Positions 26,475 through 36,262 are shown, counted from the stretch's first letter. The stretch is DNA of 64,000 bases from Aureimonas jatrophae (GCF_900104035.1 NZ_FNIT01000002.1:496001-560000); one strand, 5' to 3'. The notes: generated by a model not told the origin, from the sequence alone. Made by a program: numbers and translations.

Positions 26475-27208
26475 GTCGGCTCTCCCCTCGGGCTACGGAC
26501 CCGCACATCCGGCGCGGCGAAGCCGACGATCGCGCGGATCAGGCAGTCCAGCGTGTCGAAGGCCTCTGCCTCCGGCGCGACCGCGTCGGCGATCAGCGAA
26601 AACTCGGTGCAGGCGATCATCTGAATGCGGGCGCCCTCACCGGCGAGGCGTGCGGAGGCCTCCGCCAGCCCGTCCCGCGCCGCCCGGCTCGGCCCGTCCG
26701 CCTTCACGCGGCGGATCACCGCGAGAAGCGCGTCGTCGTCCGCCAGATAGACAGGGGTCAGCTCGGCCTTGGCGAAGGTCGGCTCGAACAACTGGGTGCG
26801 GCGCACCGCCGGCGAGGCGAGAAGGCCGACGCGACCGCCCGCGCCCGCCATCTCGCGCGCCATCGCCGTCGCCTCCGCCACCATGTCGATGAACGGTACG
26901 GAGATCGCCTGCCGGATCGCGGGCGCGAAGTGATGGGCCGTGTTGCAGGGCATGGCGATGGCCTGCGCGCCGGCCGCTTGCAGGCGGGCCGCCATGGCGG
27001 CCAGCACGGGTCCGGGATCCTCGCCCGTTCCCTCGATCAGGTGGCGGATGCGCGAGGGCACCTGCGGGTTCTGGTCGACCAGAAGCGGAACGTGGTCGGC
27101 GTCGTCCTGCGCGGGCACGGCCGCGATCACCCGCTGCATCAGAAGCACCGTCGCCTCGGGGCCCATGCCCCCCAGGATGCCGACGGGTCGACGGACGGGC
27201 GCGGTCAT
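26471..27208 (-). CDS. Aspartate/glutamate racemase family protein
   Basis: A 245-residue PLP-independent racemase. It starts VGILGGMGPEATVLLMQRVI, the GGMGPEAT motif of aspartate racemases, and carries both catalytic cysteines in AIAMPCNTAHHFAP (about residue 90) and IQMIACTEFSLIAD (about residue 205). These act as the two general acid/base residues that invert the alpha carbon. It lies 8 bases downstream of the cysteine-desulfhydrase gene and is coupled to the NodB-fold gene. In context it could interconvert D and L forms of the amino acid freed from the imported compound. Confidence 0.88.
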   Translation of the reverse strand: MTAPVRRPVGILGGMGPEATVLLMQRVIAAVPAQDDADHVPLLVDQNPQVPSRIRHLIEGTGEDPGPVLAAMAARLQAAGAQAIAMPCNTAHHFAPAIRQAISVPFIDMVAEATAMAREMAGAGGRVGLLASPAVRRTQLFEPTFAKAELTPVYLADDDALLAVIRRVKADGPSRAARDGLAEASARLAGEGARIQMIACTEFSLIADAVAPEAEAFDTLDCLIRAIVGFAAPDVRVRSPRGEPT

Positions 27209-27216
27209 CGAGCCTC

Positions 27217-28239
27217 TCAGGCCGCCGGTGCGGCGGGACGGATGGCGTCCAGCGCTCCGTCGTAGCCAAACAGGGCGGCCGAGCCTCCGGTGTGGAGGAA
27301 GACGACGCGCTCGCCCTTCGCGAAACGGCCCTTGCGACAGTAGTCGATCAGCCCGGCGGCGGCCTTCGCGGAATACACGGGATCGAGGAGGATGCCCTCC
27401 AGCTGCGCGAACAGGGCGATCGCCTCGATCGTGTCCTCGCGCGGCACGCCGTAGCCCGCGCCCACGTAGTCGCAGTCGGCGACCACGTCCTCGCGCGCGA
27501 CCACGCCGGGACAGCCGAGCTTCTCGGCCGTGCGGCATGCGAGATCGAAGACGTTGGCCTCCTGGCGCTCCTTGGGCGCGCGCACGCCGAAGCCGAGAAG
27601 CGGGATCTGCGCGTTGATGGCCTTGAGGCCCGTGATCAGCCCGGCATGGGTGCCGGCGCTGCCCGTCGCCGTCACGAGGTGGTCCACCGGCAGCGCGCGG
27701 TCGTTGAGCTGGCCGACGAGCTCGAAGGCGCAGTTGACGTAGCCGAGCGCACCGGTCGGGTTCGAGCCGCCGCCCGGAATGACGTAGACGCGGCGGCCCT
27801 CTCCCCGCAGCCGCTCGGCGACCGCGTCCATCTCCGCCGCCATGTCGGCACCGCCGGGACGCGTCTCGGTGGTCGCACCGTGCAGGTGGTCGAGGAGGAC
27901 GTTGCCGTTGCGGTTGTAGTTGGGGTCCCTGGAGCCGGTGCGGTCCTCCAGGAGGATGTGGCAGCCCATGCCGAGCTTGGCGGCGAAGGCGGCGGTCTGG
28001 CGGGCGTGGTTGCTTTGCGTGGCGCCTTGCGTGATCACGAGATCCGCCCCTTGCGCTACCGCCTCGGCCATCAGGAACTCGAGCTTGCGCGTCTTGTTGC
28101 CGCCGGTCGACAGGCCCGTGCAGTCGTCGCGCTTGATCCAGATCTCGGGGCCGCCCAGCGCCTCACTCAGGCGGTCCATGCGTTCGAGCGGTGTCGGCAG
28201 GTGCGCCAGGAAGATGCGAGGAAAACGGGCAAGGTTCAT
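27217..28239 (-). CDS. D-cysteine desulfhydrase / L-cysteate sulfo-lyase-type PLP enzyme
   Basis: A 340-residue fold-type II PLP enzyme of the ACC-deaminase/D-cysteine desulfhydrase group. The PLP lysine is in [18 protein letters not shown] (Lys near residue 50), with IKRDDCTGL before it and the phosphate-binding [12 protein letters not shown] later; [10 protein letters not shown] carries the conserved Ser/Asn/His. Members eliminate sulfide from D-cysteine, or sulfite from L-cysteate (CuyA); the sequence alone does not decide between them. It is the first gene of the operon, with LysR at 28357 divergent from it, an arrangement also known for cuyR/cuyA. Confidence 0.83.
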   Translation of the reverse strand: MNLARFPRIFLAHLPTPLERMDRLSEALGGPEIWIKRDDCTGLSTGGNKTRKLEFLMAEAVAQGADLVITQGATQSNHARQTAAFAAKLGMGCHILLEDRTGSRDPNYNRNGNVLLDHLHGATTETRPGGADMAAEMDAVAERLRGEGRRVYVIPGGGSNPTGALGYVNCAFELVGQLNDRALPVDHLVTATGSAGTHAGLITGLKAINAQIPLLGFGVRAPKERQEANVFDLACRTAEKLGCPGVVAREDVVADCDYVGAGYGVPREDTIEAIALFAQLEGILLDPVYSAKAAAGLIDYCRKGRFAKGERVVFLHTGGSAALFGYDGALDAIRPAAPAA

Positions 28240-28295
28240 GCGACGCGTATCCCAAACTTGAACAAGGAGACTGTTTCAGATCGAAAGCGGATCGA

Positions 28296-28334
28296 CAAAT
28301 GCGAATTTGCGGATGAAACATGCGTGATCTGCAT
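28296..28334. promoter_or_regulatory. Candidate LysR box between the operon and its regulator
   Basis: In the 117-base gap between divergent starts lies ATGC, seven bases, GCAT (28320-28334), which contains the T-N11-A pattern of LysR sites in a perfect dyad. Just upstream is a second perfect inverted repeat, CAAAT-GCGA-ATTTG (28296-28309), in an AT-rich patch. Together they look like recognition and activation half-regions for the regulator at 28357. Inferred from symmetry and position. Confidence 0.5.
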
Positions 28335-28356
28335 GTTGCATAGGGATTGAGCGGTC

Positions 28357-29274
28357 GTGCGGCTGGAGTGGCTCGAAGATATTCTGGCGGTCGCGCAGAC
28401 GGGATCGTTTAGCGAGGCGGCGGAGCGCCGTTTCGTGACGCAGTCGGCCTTTTCGCGGCGCATCCAGCAGATCGAGGAGCATGTCGGCGTCGAGCTCTTC
28501 GACCGTACGCGCAAGCCCGTGCAGCTGCGCCCGACGACCGAGGCGCAACGCGCGCGGATCGAGGAGCTGACGGACGCCCTGCGCCAGCTCGTCGGTGACC
28601 TCAAGCAGGGTGCCAAGCTCTCGGCCAACCGGATCATGATCGTCAGCCAGCACGCGCTGACGGCGACCATGACGTCGCTGATCATCGAGCGGGCGCAGCG
28701 CACGGCGCCCGACGCCTCCTTCCGCCTGCGGTCCGCCAACCTCGACGAATGCCTGACGCAGCTCTTCTCGCGCCAGGCCGACATCGCGGTCGTCTACCGG
28801 CTGCCGGGTTCGAGCCATTCCGTGCGCTCGGACTTCGTCGAGGCGGCGGTGATCGGCGACGAACGGCTCGTCCCGGTTCTGGCGGCGGACCGGGTCGCGT
28901 GGCTCCTAGAGCGCCTGGCAGCCGGAGAGCTGCCCTTCATCAGCTATCCCGCCGACGTCTTCCTGGGGCAGGTCATGGAGCGGGCGGTTCTGGCACGGCT
29001 GCGCCGCGACCTGCGGCTCGAGGCGCGGGTCGAGACGGCGCTGACCTTCGCCTCCTGCGAGATGGCGCTGGCCGGCGTCGCGCCCGCCTGGGTGCCGATG
29101 TCGCTGGCCCGGCGCGCGATCGAGGAGGGGCGGCTGGCCGACCTGTCGGACCACCTTCCCGCGTGCGATCTGGAGGTGACGGTGATCCGCCTGCTGGGCG
29201 CGACGGGTGGGCTCGAACGAGACATCTGGCGCCAGCTCACGGATCGGTCCCTGACCCTTGGCGAGACGGGATAG
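28357..29274 (+). CDS. LysR-family regulator of the peptide/amino-acid operon
   Basis: A 305-residue LysR protein starting at GTG 28357. The helix-turn-helix is plain: LEDILAVAQTGSFSEAAERR, FVTQSAFSRRIQQIEEHVGV and LFDRTRKPVQLRPT. The effector domain follows from about residue 90 (LSANRIMIVSQHALTATMTS) and includes SFRLRSANLDECLTQLFSRQ and VVYRLPGSS. It is divergent from the eleven-gene operon and convergent with the next LysR gene, so the operon is its probable target. The inducer is likely the transported compound or an amino acid derived from it. Confidence 0.9.
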   Translation: MRLEWLEDILAVAQTGSFSEAAERRFVTQSAFSRRIQQIEEHVGVELFDRTRKPVQLRPTTEAQRARIEELTDALRQLVGDLKQGAKLSANRIMIVSQHALTATMTSLIIERAQRTAPDASFRLRSANLDECLTQLFSRQADIAVVYRLPGSSHSVRSDFVEAAVIGDERLVPVLAADRVAWLLERLAAGELPFISYPADVFLGQVMERAVLARLRRDLRLEARVETALTFASCEMALAGVAPAWVPMSLARRAIEEGRLADLSDHLPACDLEVTVIRLLGATGGLERDIWRQLTDRSLTLGETG

Positions 29275-29284
29275 ACCGGACGTC

Positions 29285-30163
29285 TCAGGCGCAAACCAGG
29301 GACAGAAGGGTCGCGACGGCCCGCGTTCTATGGCGTTCGGGATGGGTCAGCGCCGTGAACGGCCGGGGCGGGTGGTCCACGGGCAAAGCTGCGACCTCGC
29401 CCGCCGCGACCGCGCTCGCCACCGCGCGCCGCGACAGGACGCTGACGCCCAGACCCGTCGCGACCGCGCTCAAGACCGCCTCGTTGGAGGGAAGCTCCAG
29501 AAGGACGCGCAAGTCCTCACGCGCGACACCGGCGGCCTGCGCATGCGTCTCGAACTCCGCCCGCGTTCCCGAACCCGGCTCGCGCAGGATCCAGCCCTGC
29601 GAGGCATAGCGCGAGGGTTCGATCGCCGAGGCCTCGGCCCACGGGTGCGCACGACCTGTCACCAGCACGAGCTCGTCGCGCGCGACGACGCGCTGCAGAA
29701 GGTTGTCCTCGCGCACGCTCCCTTCCACGAAGCCGACATCGGCCGATCCGTCCGAGACGGCGGCCGCGACGGTGGTCGTGTTGGCGAGCGTCAGCGCGAT
29801 GTCGAGCGCGGGGTGGGCTGTGCGAAGGGCCAGGAGGTGCGGCGGCAGCCAGTAACTCGCGACCGTCTGGCTGGCATGGATGCGGATCTGGCCGCGCACC
29901 TCGTCGGCCAACTCGTCGAGGATATGACGCGTCTCCGCCATGCGCTCCAGAAGCGCACGTGCTTCCGGGACGAAGAGGCGGCCCGCATCGGTCAGCTCGA
30001 TACGGCGCCCGATCCGGTCGAAGAGGCGCACGTCATGCTGCGCCTCGAGCTGCGCGATCGAGGCGCTGACCGCCGACTGGGTCAGGTTGAGATGGCTGGC
30101 GGCCTGGGTCACGTGGAGGCGCTCGGCCACGGCCACGAAGATGCGGAGCTGCTCGAATGTCAT
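29285..30163 (-). CDS. LysR-family regulator, probable controller of the YeiH exporter
   Basis: A 292-residue LysR regulator starting at ATG 30163: LRIFVAVAERLHVTQAASHL, LTQSAVSASIAQLEAQHDVR, LFDRIGRRIELTDAG. The binding domain contains IRIHASQTVASYWLPPHLLA and GWILREPGSGTRAEFE, a phrase common in the CysB/CbbR-like group. It is divergent from the YeiH-family gene at 30299, a pairing seen in many proteobacteria (YeiE/YeiH), so it probably activates that exporter. It meets the LysR gene at 28357 tail to tail with a 10-base gap. Confidence 0.9.
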   Translation of the reverse strand: MTFEQLRIFVAVAERLHVTQAASHLNLTQSAVSASIAQLEAQHDVRLFDRIGRRIELTDAGRLFVPEARALLERMAETRHILDELADEVRGQIRIHASQTVASYWLPPHLLALRTAHPALDIALTLANTTTVAAAVSDGSADVGFVEGSVREDNLLQRVVARDELVLVTGRAHPWAEASAIEPSRYASQGWILREPGSGTRAEFETHAQAAGVAREDLRVLLELPSNEAVLSAVATGLGVSVLSRRAVASAVAAGEVAALPVDHPPRPFTALTHPERHRTRAVATLLSLVCA

Positions 30164-30171
30164 GAAGCTTC

Positions 30172-30183
30172 GTTCGGAAGAAC
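30172..30183. promoter_or_regulatory. Candidate operator, inverted repeat GTTC-N4-GAAC
   Basis: A perfect dyad GTTC GGAA GAAC lies just upstream of the LysR start at 30163, followed by a partial copy (TCGTTCCGACAAGAAGAAC) in an AT-richer stretch of the LysR/yeiH gap. Position suggests autoregulation and control of the exporter. Only sequence symmetry supports it. Confidence 0.35.
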
Positions 30184-30298
30184 AAATCGTTCCGACAAGA
30201 AGAACTAATTGGATCAAACGTGCTGGACAAGCCGATAGTCGGCCATCCGCCGCAGGTGTTGGCCTTGCGACGCTCCCCCGCTCGGTGGCAGGCTTTCC

Positions 30299-31315
30299 AT
30301 GTCGATCCAGACCCATGCCGGACACACCGGCGACGCCTTTGCGTCCGTTTCGCGCATTCTCCCAGGCGTCGCGCTCACCGGTGCGGTCGCCGCCGCCGCG
30401 ATCCTCGTTCCCCGCCTTCTGCAGATGCCGGCGCTCAGCCCGCTCGTGGTGGCCATGGTGATCGGCATCACGCTGCGCAACGTCGTGGGTCCCATCGCCA
30501 ACAGTGCCGACGGCGTCGCCTTCTCGATGCGGCGCATCCTGCGCTTTGCGATCGTGCTGCTCGGCCTGCAGCTGACCGTCCGGCAGATCGGCGATCTTGG
30601 GCTCGGTGCGCTCGCGCTGATCGTCGTCTCGCTGGTCTCCACGTTCTTGGCGATCAAGCTCGCCGGGCGCCTGCTCGGCGTCGAGCGGGGGCTGGCGGAG
30701 CTGATCGCGGCGGGCACCTCGATCTGCGGAGCGTCGGCCGTGATCGCGACCAACACGGTGACGCGGGCGCGCGACGAGGATGTCGCCTATGCGATCGCCT
30801 GCGTGACGGTGTTCGGGACGCTGTCCATGCTGCTCCTGCCGCTCGCCGGCTCGGCACTCGGTCTGGACGCCGCCCATTACGGGCTGTGGGTGGGCGCCTC
30901 GGTGCACGAGGTGGCGCAGGTCGTGGGCGCCGCCTTCCAGGGCGGGGAGGAGGCCGGGCAGTTCGGCACCGTCGCCAAGCTCAGCCGCGTCCTTCTCCTG
31001 GCGCCGATGATCCTCCTGATCGGGACCATGGCCGCGCGCGGACGGGGCGGGGCGGGCGCTCGCGCGCCCATGCCCTGGTTCGTGTTCGGCTTCATCGCGA
31101 TGGTGGTCGCCAACAGCCTCTTCGCGCTGCCGGCGGGCGCACGGGAGGTGATCGTGCCCGCGACCTCGTTTCTGCTCGCCATGGCGCTGGCCGCGATGGG
31201 TCTGAGCACGGACATCGGCAAGCTGCGGGCCAAGGGCCTGCGACCGCTGGCTCTGGGCGCCGTCGGCTGGGTGTTCATCACGCTCGTCACGCTGGGCGGC
31301 GTGCTCGTCCTGTGA
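30299..31315 (+). CDS. YeiH-family putative sulfate/sulfonate exporter (UPF0324)
   Basis: A 338-residue membrane protein of the YeiH/UPF0324 family with about ten helices. Conserved parts include VVAMVIGITLRNVVGP, IVLLGLQLTVRQIGDLG, the AAGTSICGASAVIATNTV loop, VGASVHEVAQVVGAAF and a final AAMGLSTDIGKLRAKGLRPL. Family members are annotated as putative sulfate exporters; the transported ion is not firmly known. Beside a gene whose relatives release sulfide or sulfite, export of an inorganic sulfur anion is a reasonable guess. Divergent from its LysR regulator. Confidence 0.87.
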   Translation: MSIQTHAGHTGDAFASVSRILPGVALTGAVAAAAILVPRLLQMPALSPLVVAMVIGITLRNVVGPIANSADGVAFSMRRILRFAIVLLGLQLTVRQIGDLGLGALALIVVSLVSTFLAIKLAGRLLGVERGLAELIAAGTSICGASAVIATNTVTRARDEDVAYAIACVTVFGTLSMLLLPLAGSALGLDAAHYGLWVGASVHEVAQVVGAAFQGGEEAGQFGTVAKLSRVLLLAPMILLIGTMAARGRGGAGARAPMPWFVFGFIAMVVANSLFALPAGAREVIVPATSFLLAMALAAMGLSTDIGKLRAKGLRPLALGAVGWVFITLVTLGGVLVL

Positions 31316-31335
31316 GGATTGAATCGGCGAGACGC

Positions 31336-31665
31336 TCAGTCCGCCTGTGGCACGGTCCGGCTGCGCTGCAAACGTTCGTTGAACGCCTTCACGGTCTGGT
31401 TGGAGCGGTCGGTCGCGCGGTTCGCCGTGCTGATGGCCTCGTTGGCGGCTTCCTGAAGGCAGTCCGCGAGCGCGGCGGTCGCGGACTGGAAGGCGGTCAC
31501 CTCCTAGCGGCAGGTGTCGATCTCGAACTGAGCGGCAAATCCGGTTGCGCGGGACGCGCAAGCCGGCGGAAGCACTTCGAGGCACATCGCCCCCGCGGTG
31601 GTGGGCGATGCCACGATCAGCCAAGCCAACAGGGCTCTGCGGGACGGTGAGATCGGTCTTGGCAT
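31336..31665 (-). pseudogene. Small secreted protein gene interrupted by an in-frame amber codon
   Basis: Reading the minus strand from ATG 31665 gives a clear signal peptide (ALLAWLIVASPTTAGA, cleaved before MCLEV), then LPPACASRATGFAAQFEI and DTCR, an amber codon at 31504-31506 (codon 54), and in the same frame EVTAFQSATAALADCLQEAA, NEAISTANRATDRSNQ and TVKAFNERLQ to a TGA at 31336. The second half has the composition and cysteine/heptad pattern of a real helical protein, so the amber probably replaced a sense codon such as CAG. Total length would be about 109 residues with four or more cysteines. Family not recognised. No clear ribosome site; the rest of the gap, to 31848, holds no other gene. 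Confidence 0.6.
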
Positions 31666-31771
31666 CGCGGCGGGCGGCATCGGCAGGGTCCCGAGGAGCG
31701 ACGCGTTGGCACGAGCCGATCAGGCTTGCCGCGTCGCGGTGCTCCACGCGCTACAATAGATCGGACCGAAA

Positions 31772-31790
31772 TTGCAATCCATGGTTGCAA
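31772..31790. promoter_or_regulatory. Dyad TTGCAA-N7-TTGCAA upstream of the broken small gene
   Basis: Two copies of the self-complementary word TTGCAA are separated by TCCATGG, forming a 19-base near-palindrome in an AT-richer patch, about 105 bases upstream of the interrupted small gene and 60 bases beyond the end of uxuB. It could be an operator or promoter part for the small gene. No function can be assigned. Confidence 0.3.
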
Positions 31791-31848
31791 AGCCGGTTTT
31801 GTGGTCTCGAAGGTCCGAATGCCCCGAGCTCGGCATGACGGCGATCGG

Positions 31849-33315
31849 TCAAACCGTTCCGAAGCGTTCCACGGTCCGAGCCGCGCCGTCGCGCAGAAGT
31901 CCGTCGAGCGCCCGCTCGACCGTCGCACGGAATTCCGGCGAAGCCGGCAGGTCGCGCCCGAACACGGTTTCGAAGCGCAGGCACGCCGCCAGGAGATCGG
32001 CTGCCTCGCGGCACCCGCGCGTCGCCTCCGCCAGATCCCGGGCCAGGGGGTCGCGCACGTCGATCGCCTCGCCGCGCTCGTCGGCGCCGCGCACGTAGAC
32101 CATCCAGGCCGCGACGCCGAGCGCCAGACGGTCGAAGGGCTGCCCGGCGGCCAGCCGGTCGCGGATCGTGCCGAGCAGGCGCTGCGGCAGCTTCTGCGAG
32201 CCGTCCATTGCGATCTGCCAGGTGCGGTGGCGTAGAGCCGGGTTCCGAAACCGGTCGATGAGCTGGTCGCGATAGGCGGCGAGATCGAAGCCGGGCAGGG
32301 GCGGCAGCGTCGGCGAGGCCTCCTCGCGCATCAAGCCCCGCAGGAGCGCCTCGAAGCCCGGCGCCCGCATCGCATCCGCGACGGTTTCGTGGCCCGCGAG
32401 GTAGCCGAGATAGCTTAAGGTCGAATGCGAGCCGTTGAGAAGACGCAGCTTCATCAGCTCGAAGGGCTCGACCTCCTCGACGAAGGTGGCGTCCCAGGCC
32501 GGTCGACCCGCGGGGAAGCGGTCCTCCACCACCCATTGCGTGAAGGGCTCGGCCATGACGGGCCAGCGGTCCTCCTGCCCAAGCGCCTCGGCGACGAGCG
32601 CGCGGTCGGCGTCGGTGGTGGCGGGCACGATGCGGTCCACCATGGAGGACGGGAAGGCGACCTCGGATTGGACGAAGCGGCCGAGCTCGGGATCGCGCAG
32701 CGCCGCAAAGCGTGCCACGACACGCCCTGCCGTTTGCCCGTTGGCCGGAAGGTTGTCGCAGGACAGGACCGTGAAGGGCGCGATGCCGGCCCGACGGCGG
32801 CGCGCCAGCGCTTCCACCAGGAAGCCTACCGCGCTTTTCGGGCGCTCGGGCTGCGCGAGGTCGTGGCGGATGTCGGGATGCGCCTCGTCGAGCTCCCCCG
32901 TGGCAGGCAGGTGGCAGTAGCCCTTCTCGGTGACCGTGAGCGAGACGATGCGGGTCTCGGGCGCGCTCATGCGTTTGAGCACGGTCTCCGGGTCCTCGGG
33001 CGCGACCAGCGACTCGAGGATCGCGCCGACGATCTGGAACCGGTCGCCGGAGCCGTCGCGGACCGCAAGCGTGTAGAGCCCGTCCTGCGGCTGGAGCGCG
33101 TCGCGCGTTTCGGGCGAGCGGAGCGACACCCCGCAGATGCCCCAGGCCAGGTCGCCGCCGGCTAGAACCGCGTCCGTGTAGGCCGCCTGATGGGCGCGAT
33201 GGAACGCGCCGAGGCCGAGATGGACGATGCCGATCCGGGTGCTCGCGCGATCATAGCTCGGTCTGGCCACCTTGGCGGGAAGACGGTCGAGCGTCGTATT
33301 CGACAGGCGGGTCAT
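31849..33315 (-). CDS. uxuB: Fructuronate reductase / mannitol-dehydrogenase family protein (UxuB-like)
   Basis: About 488 residues in the polyol/hexuronate long-chain dehydrogenase family. The N-terminal Rossmann part has IGIVHLGLGAFHRAHQAAYT; the catalytic half has PSSMVDRIVPATT and the KLRLLNGSHSTLSYLGYLAG segment with the active Lys and Asn-x-x-His. The family includes fructuronate reductase, tagaturonate reductase and mannitol 2-dehydrogenase. Because uxaC and uxuA are in the same island, NADH reduction of D-fructuronate to D-mannonate is the best reading. ATG 33315 is preferred to TTG 33318. Last gene of the uptake/uxaC operon, 8 bases after the permease. Confidence 0.85.
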   Translation of the reverse strand: MTRLSNTTLDRLPAKVARPSYDRASTRIGIVHLGLGAFHRAHQAAYTDAVLAGGDLAWGICGVSLRSPETRDALQPQDGLYTLAVRDGSGDRFQIVGAILESLVAPEDPETVLKRMSAPETRIVSLTVTEKGYCHLPATGELDEAHPDIRHDLAQPERPKSAVGFLVEALARRRRAGIAPFTVLSCDNLPANGQTAGRVVARFAALRDPELGRFVQSEVAFPSSMVDRIVPATTDADRALVAEALGQEDRWPVMAEPFTQWVVEDRFPAGRPAWDATFVEEVEPFELMKLRLLNGSHSTLSYLGYLAGHETVADAMRAPGFEALLRGLMREEASPTLPPLPGFDLAAYRDQLIDRFRNPALRHRTWQIAMDGSQKLPQRLLGTIRDRLAAGQPFDRLALGVAAWMVYVRGADERGEAIDVRDPLARDLAEATRGCREAADLLAACLRFETVFGRDLPASPEFRATVERALDGLLRDGAARTVERFGTV

Positions 33316-33322
33316 CAAGGCC

Positions 33323-34168
33323 TCAATGCACGGGCTGGGACTGCTTGGCGCGTGCCACGATCTGCGTCGGGTTGACGAAGCGCAGGGCCAGGACGAGCCA
33401 GAACAGGGTCGTGATCATGTACACCACCGCCATCGCGTCGATCGACTGCGAAGCGCGCACGCCCGATGCGAAGACCGCGTAGTAGAGCGAGACCACCAGC
33501 GTCTGGCTGGTCGGGCCGGCGACCAGGAAGGTCAGCTCGAACATGGCGATCGTGCGCACCAGCACGAGAAGCAGCGCCGCCAGCATGCCCGGCAGCAGAA
33601 GCGGCAGGAGGATGCGCGTGAAGAGGCTCGTCGTGCCCGCGCCGAAGACGCGGGCCGCCGCCTCGATGCGCGGGTCGATCTGCTCGATGAAGGGAATCAT
33701 CACCAGCACCACGAAGGGGATCGAGGGCACGAGGTTGATGATCACGACGCCCCAGAAGGTGCCCCCGAGGCCGACCTGGTAGAGAAGCGTGGCGAGCGGG
33801 ATGCCGTAGGTGAGCGGGGGAACGAGAAGCGGCAGGAGGAACAGGAGGATTGCGAAGCGCTTGCCGGGAAAGTCGCGCCGCGCCAGCGCGTAGGCCGTGG
33901 TGATGCCGATGAGGCCCGACAGGAGCGTGACCAGGAAGACGATGCGGAAGGTGACCGAGAGGACCTCCGTCAGCTGGAACTCGCGCCAGGCCGAGAAGTA
34001 CCAGCGCGTCGTCCAGTCCACCGGCAGCCAGGTGCCGAGCCAGCGCGTGGCAAACGAGTTCGTCACCACGGTGGCGATGACGCCGGCGAGATTGAGGATG
34101 AAGAGGGCGACGATCGCCCAGACGGCGGTGCGCCAGAGCTTGGAGCCGATGCCTTGATCGCGAATCAT
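33323..34168 (-). CDS. ABC transporter permease, PotC/ThiP-like, in hexuronate operon
   Basis: A 281-residue permease with six helices. It carries TAYALARRDFPGKRFAILLF and the EAA-type loop DPRIEAAARVFGAGTTSLFT near residues 185-205, typical of the polyamine/iron/2-aminoethylphosphonate group rather than of MalG-like sugar systems. Nearby helices read LLPLLVPPLTYGIPLATLLY and IINLVPSIPFVVLVMIPFIE. It partners the permease at 34173, 4 bases away, to form the membrane channel. Being between uxuB and uxaC genes suggests a uronate or uronate-containing substrate. Confidence 0.88.
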   Translation of the reverse strand: MIRDQGIGSKLWRTAVWAIVALFILNLAGVIATVVTNSFATRWLGTWLPVDWTTRWYFSAWREFQLTEVLSVTFRIVFLVTLLSGLIGITTAYALARRDFPGKRFAILLFLLPLLVPPLTYGIPLATLLYQVGLGGTFWGVVIINLVPSIPFVVLVMIPFIEQIDPRIEAAARVFGAGTTSLFTRILLPLLLPGMLAALLLVLVRTIAMFELTFLVAGPTSQTLVVSLYYAVFASGVRASQSIDAMAVVYMITTLFWLVLALRFVNPTQIVARAKQSQPVH

Positions 34169-34172
34169 CGCC

Positions 34173-35083
34173 TCACCCCTTCGTTCCGCCGGCCGGGCCG
34201 CGATAGAACAGGCCGCGCAGGCCGAGCACGGCCACGACCACGACGAGCTGCACGAGGCCCATGATGATGGCGATCGCCGAGCCCAGCGAATGGTCGTACT
34301 GCTCGAAGGCCGCCGAATAGGCGGCGATCGAGATGACGCGCGTGGGACCCGCCGGTGCGCCAAGAAGCACCGCCGAAGGGAAGACCGCGAAAGCCTGCAC
34401 GAAGGCGAGGCAGAAGGTGACCGCGAGCCCCGGCACCAGAAGCGGCAGGAAGATGCGCGTGAAGCGCCGGCGTGCGTTGGCGCCGAGCGTGGCCGCCGCC
34501 TGCTCGATCGCGGGGTCGATGCCCGAGACGTAGGACAGCGTCAGCAGGAAGGCGAACGGAAAGCCGGTGATCAGCAGCGAGGCGAAGACGCCCCAGTAGT
34601 TGTTGGTGAGACGCAGCGGCGCGTCGATCAGCCCGATCAGCATCAGGGACTGGTTGAACCAGCCGCGCGGACCGAGAAAGTTCAGGAGCCCTTCGGCCAC
34701 CAGCACCGTGCCGAGCGTGATCGGCAGCACGAGGAGCGTGGTGAGAAGGCGCTGACGGCGCATCAGCCGGACGCGGAAGGCGATCGGCACCGCGAGCGCA
34801 AGGTTCACGATCGTGACCGGCAGGGCCAGCCAGAGCGTGGCGGCGATCGTGTCGTAGAGGAACGGGTCGGAGAAGAAGCGCCGGTAGTTCTCGTACCAGG
34901 CGCCCTGCGCCGGCGTGATCGAGTCCACGACGCCGTAGAGGAAGGGGTAGACGAAGAGCGCGAGCACCGCCGCAAGACCGGGAAGGACGAGAAGCGTCGT
35001 GCCGTCGATGCCCCGGGCCGCCAGACGCAGCCGCAGCGAGGGCCGCGCGACGCGCGTAGGCGGCGATGCGAGAACGGCGCGGC

Positions 35084-35087
<4 letters not shown>
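34173..35087 (-). CDS. ABC transporter permease, PotB-like, in hexuronate operon
   Basis: A 304-residue six-helix permease. After a short basic N-terminus comes LLVLPGLAAVLALFVYPFLY, then a periplasmic loop with WYENYRRFFSDPFLYDTIAA, as in PotB-like proteins, and the EAA loop DPAIEQAAATLGANARRRFT. It starts with a 4-nt overlap of the ATPase stop and is followed by the second permease. The pair fits a polyamine/opine/phosphonate-type importer recruited into a sugar-acid pathway. Confidence 0.88.
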
Positions 35088-36184
<1,097 letters not shown>

Positions 36185-36262
36185 CGCGAACGGCCTCCGG
36201 GCGGCGGGCATGGAAGGGCGGCGGCCGGCGTCAATGCGGGCCGCCGCGATACGGGAAGAGCG

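Noticed and set aside
30164-31747. Extending the second LysR regulator's frame upstream, giving an 820-residue protein
   Set aside because: The added part is the antisense of the YeiH gene; the helix-turn-helix begins right after ATG 30163.
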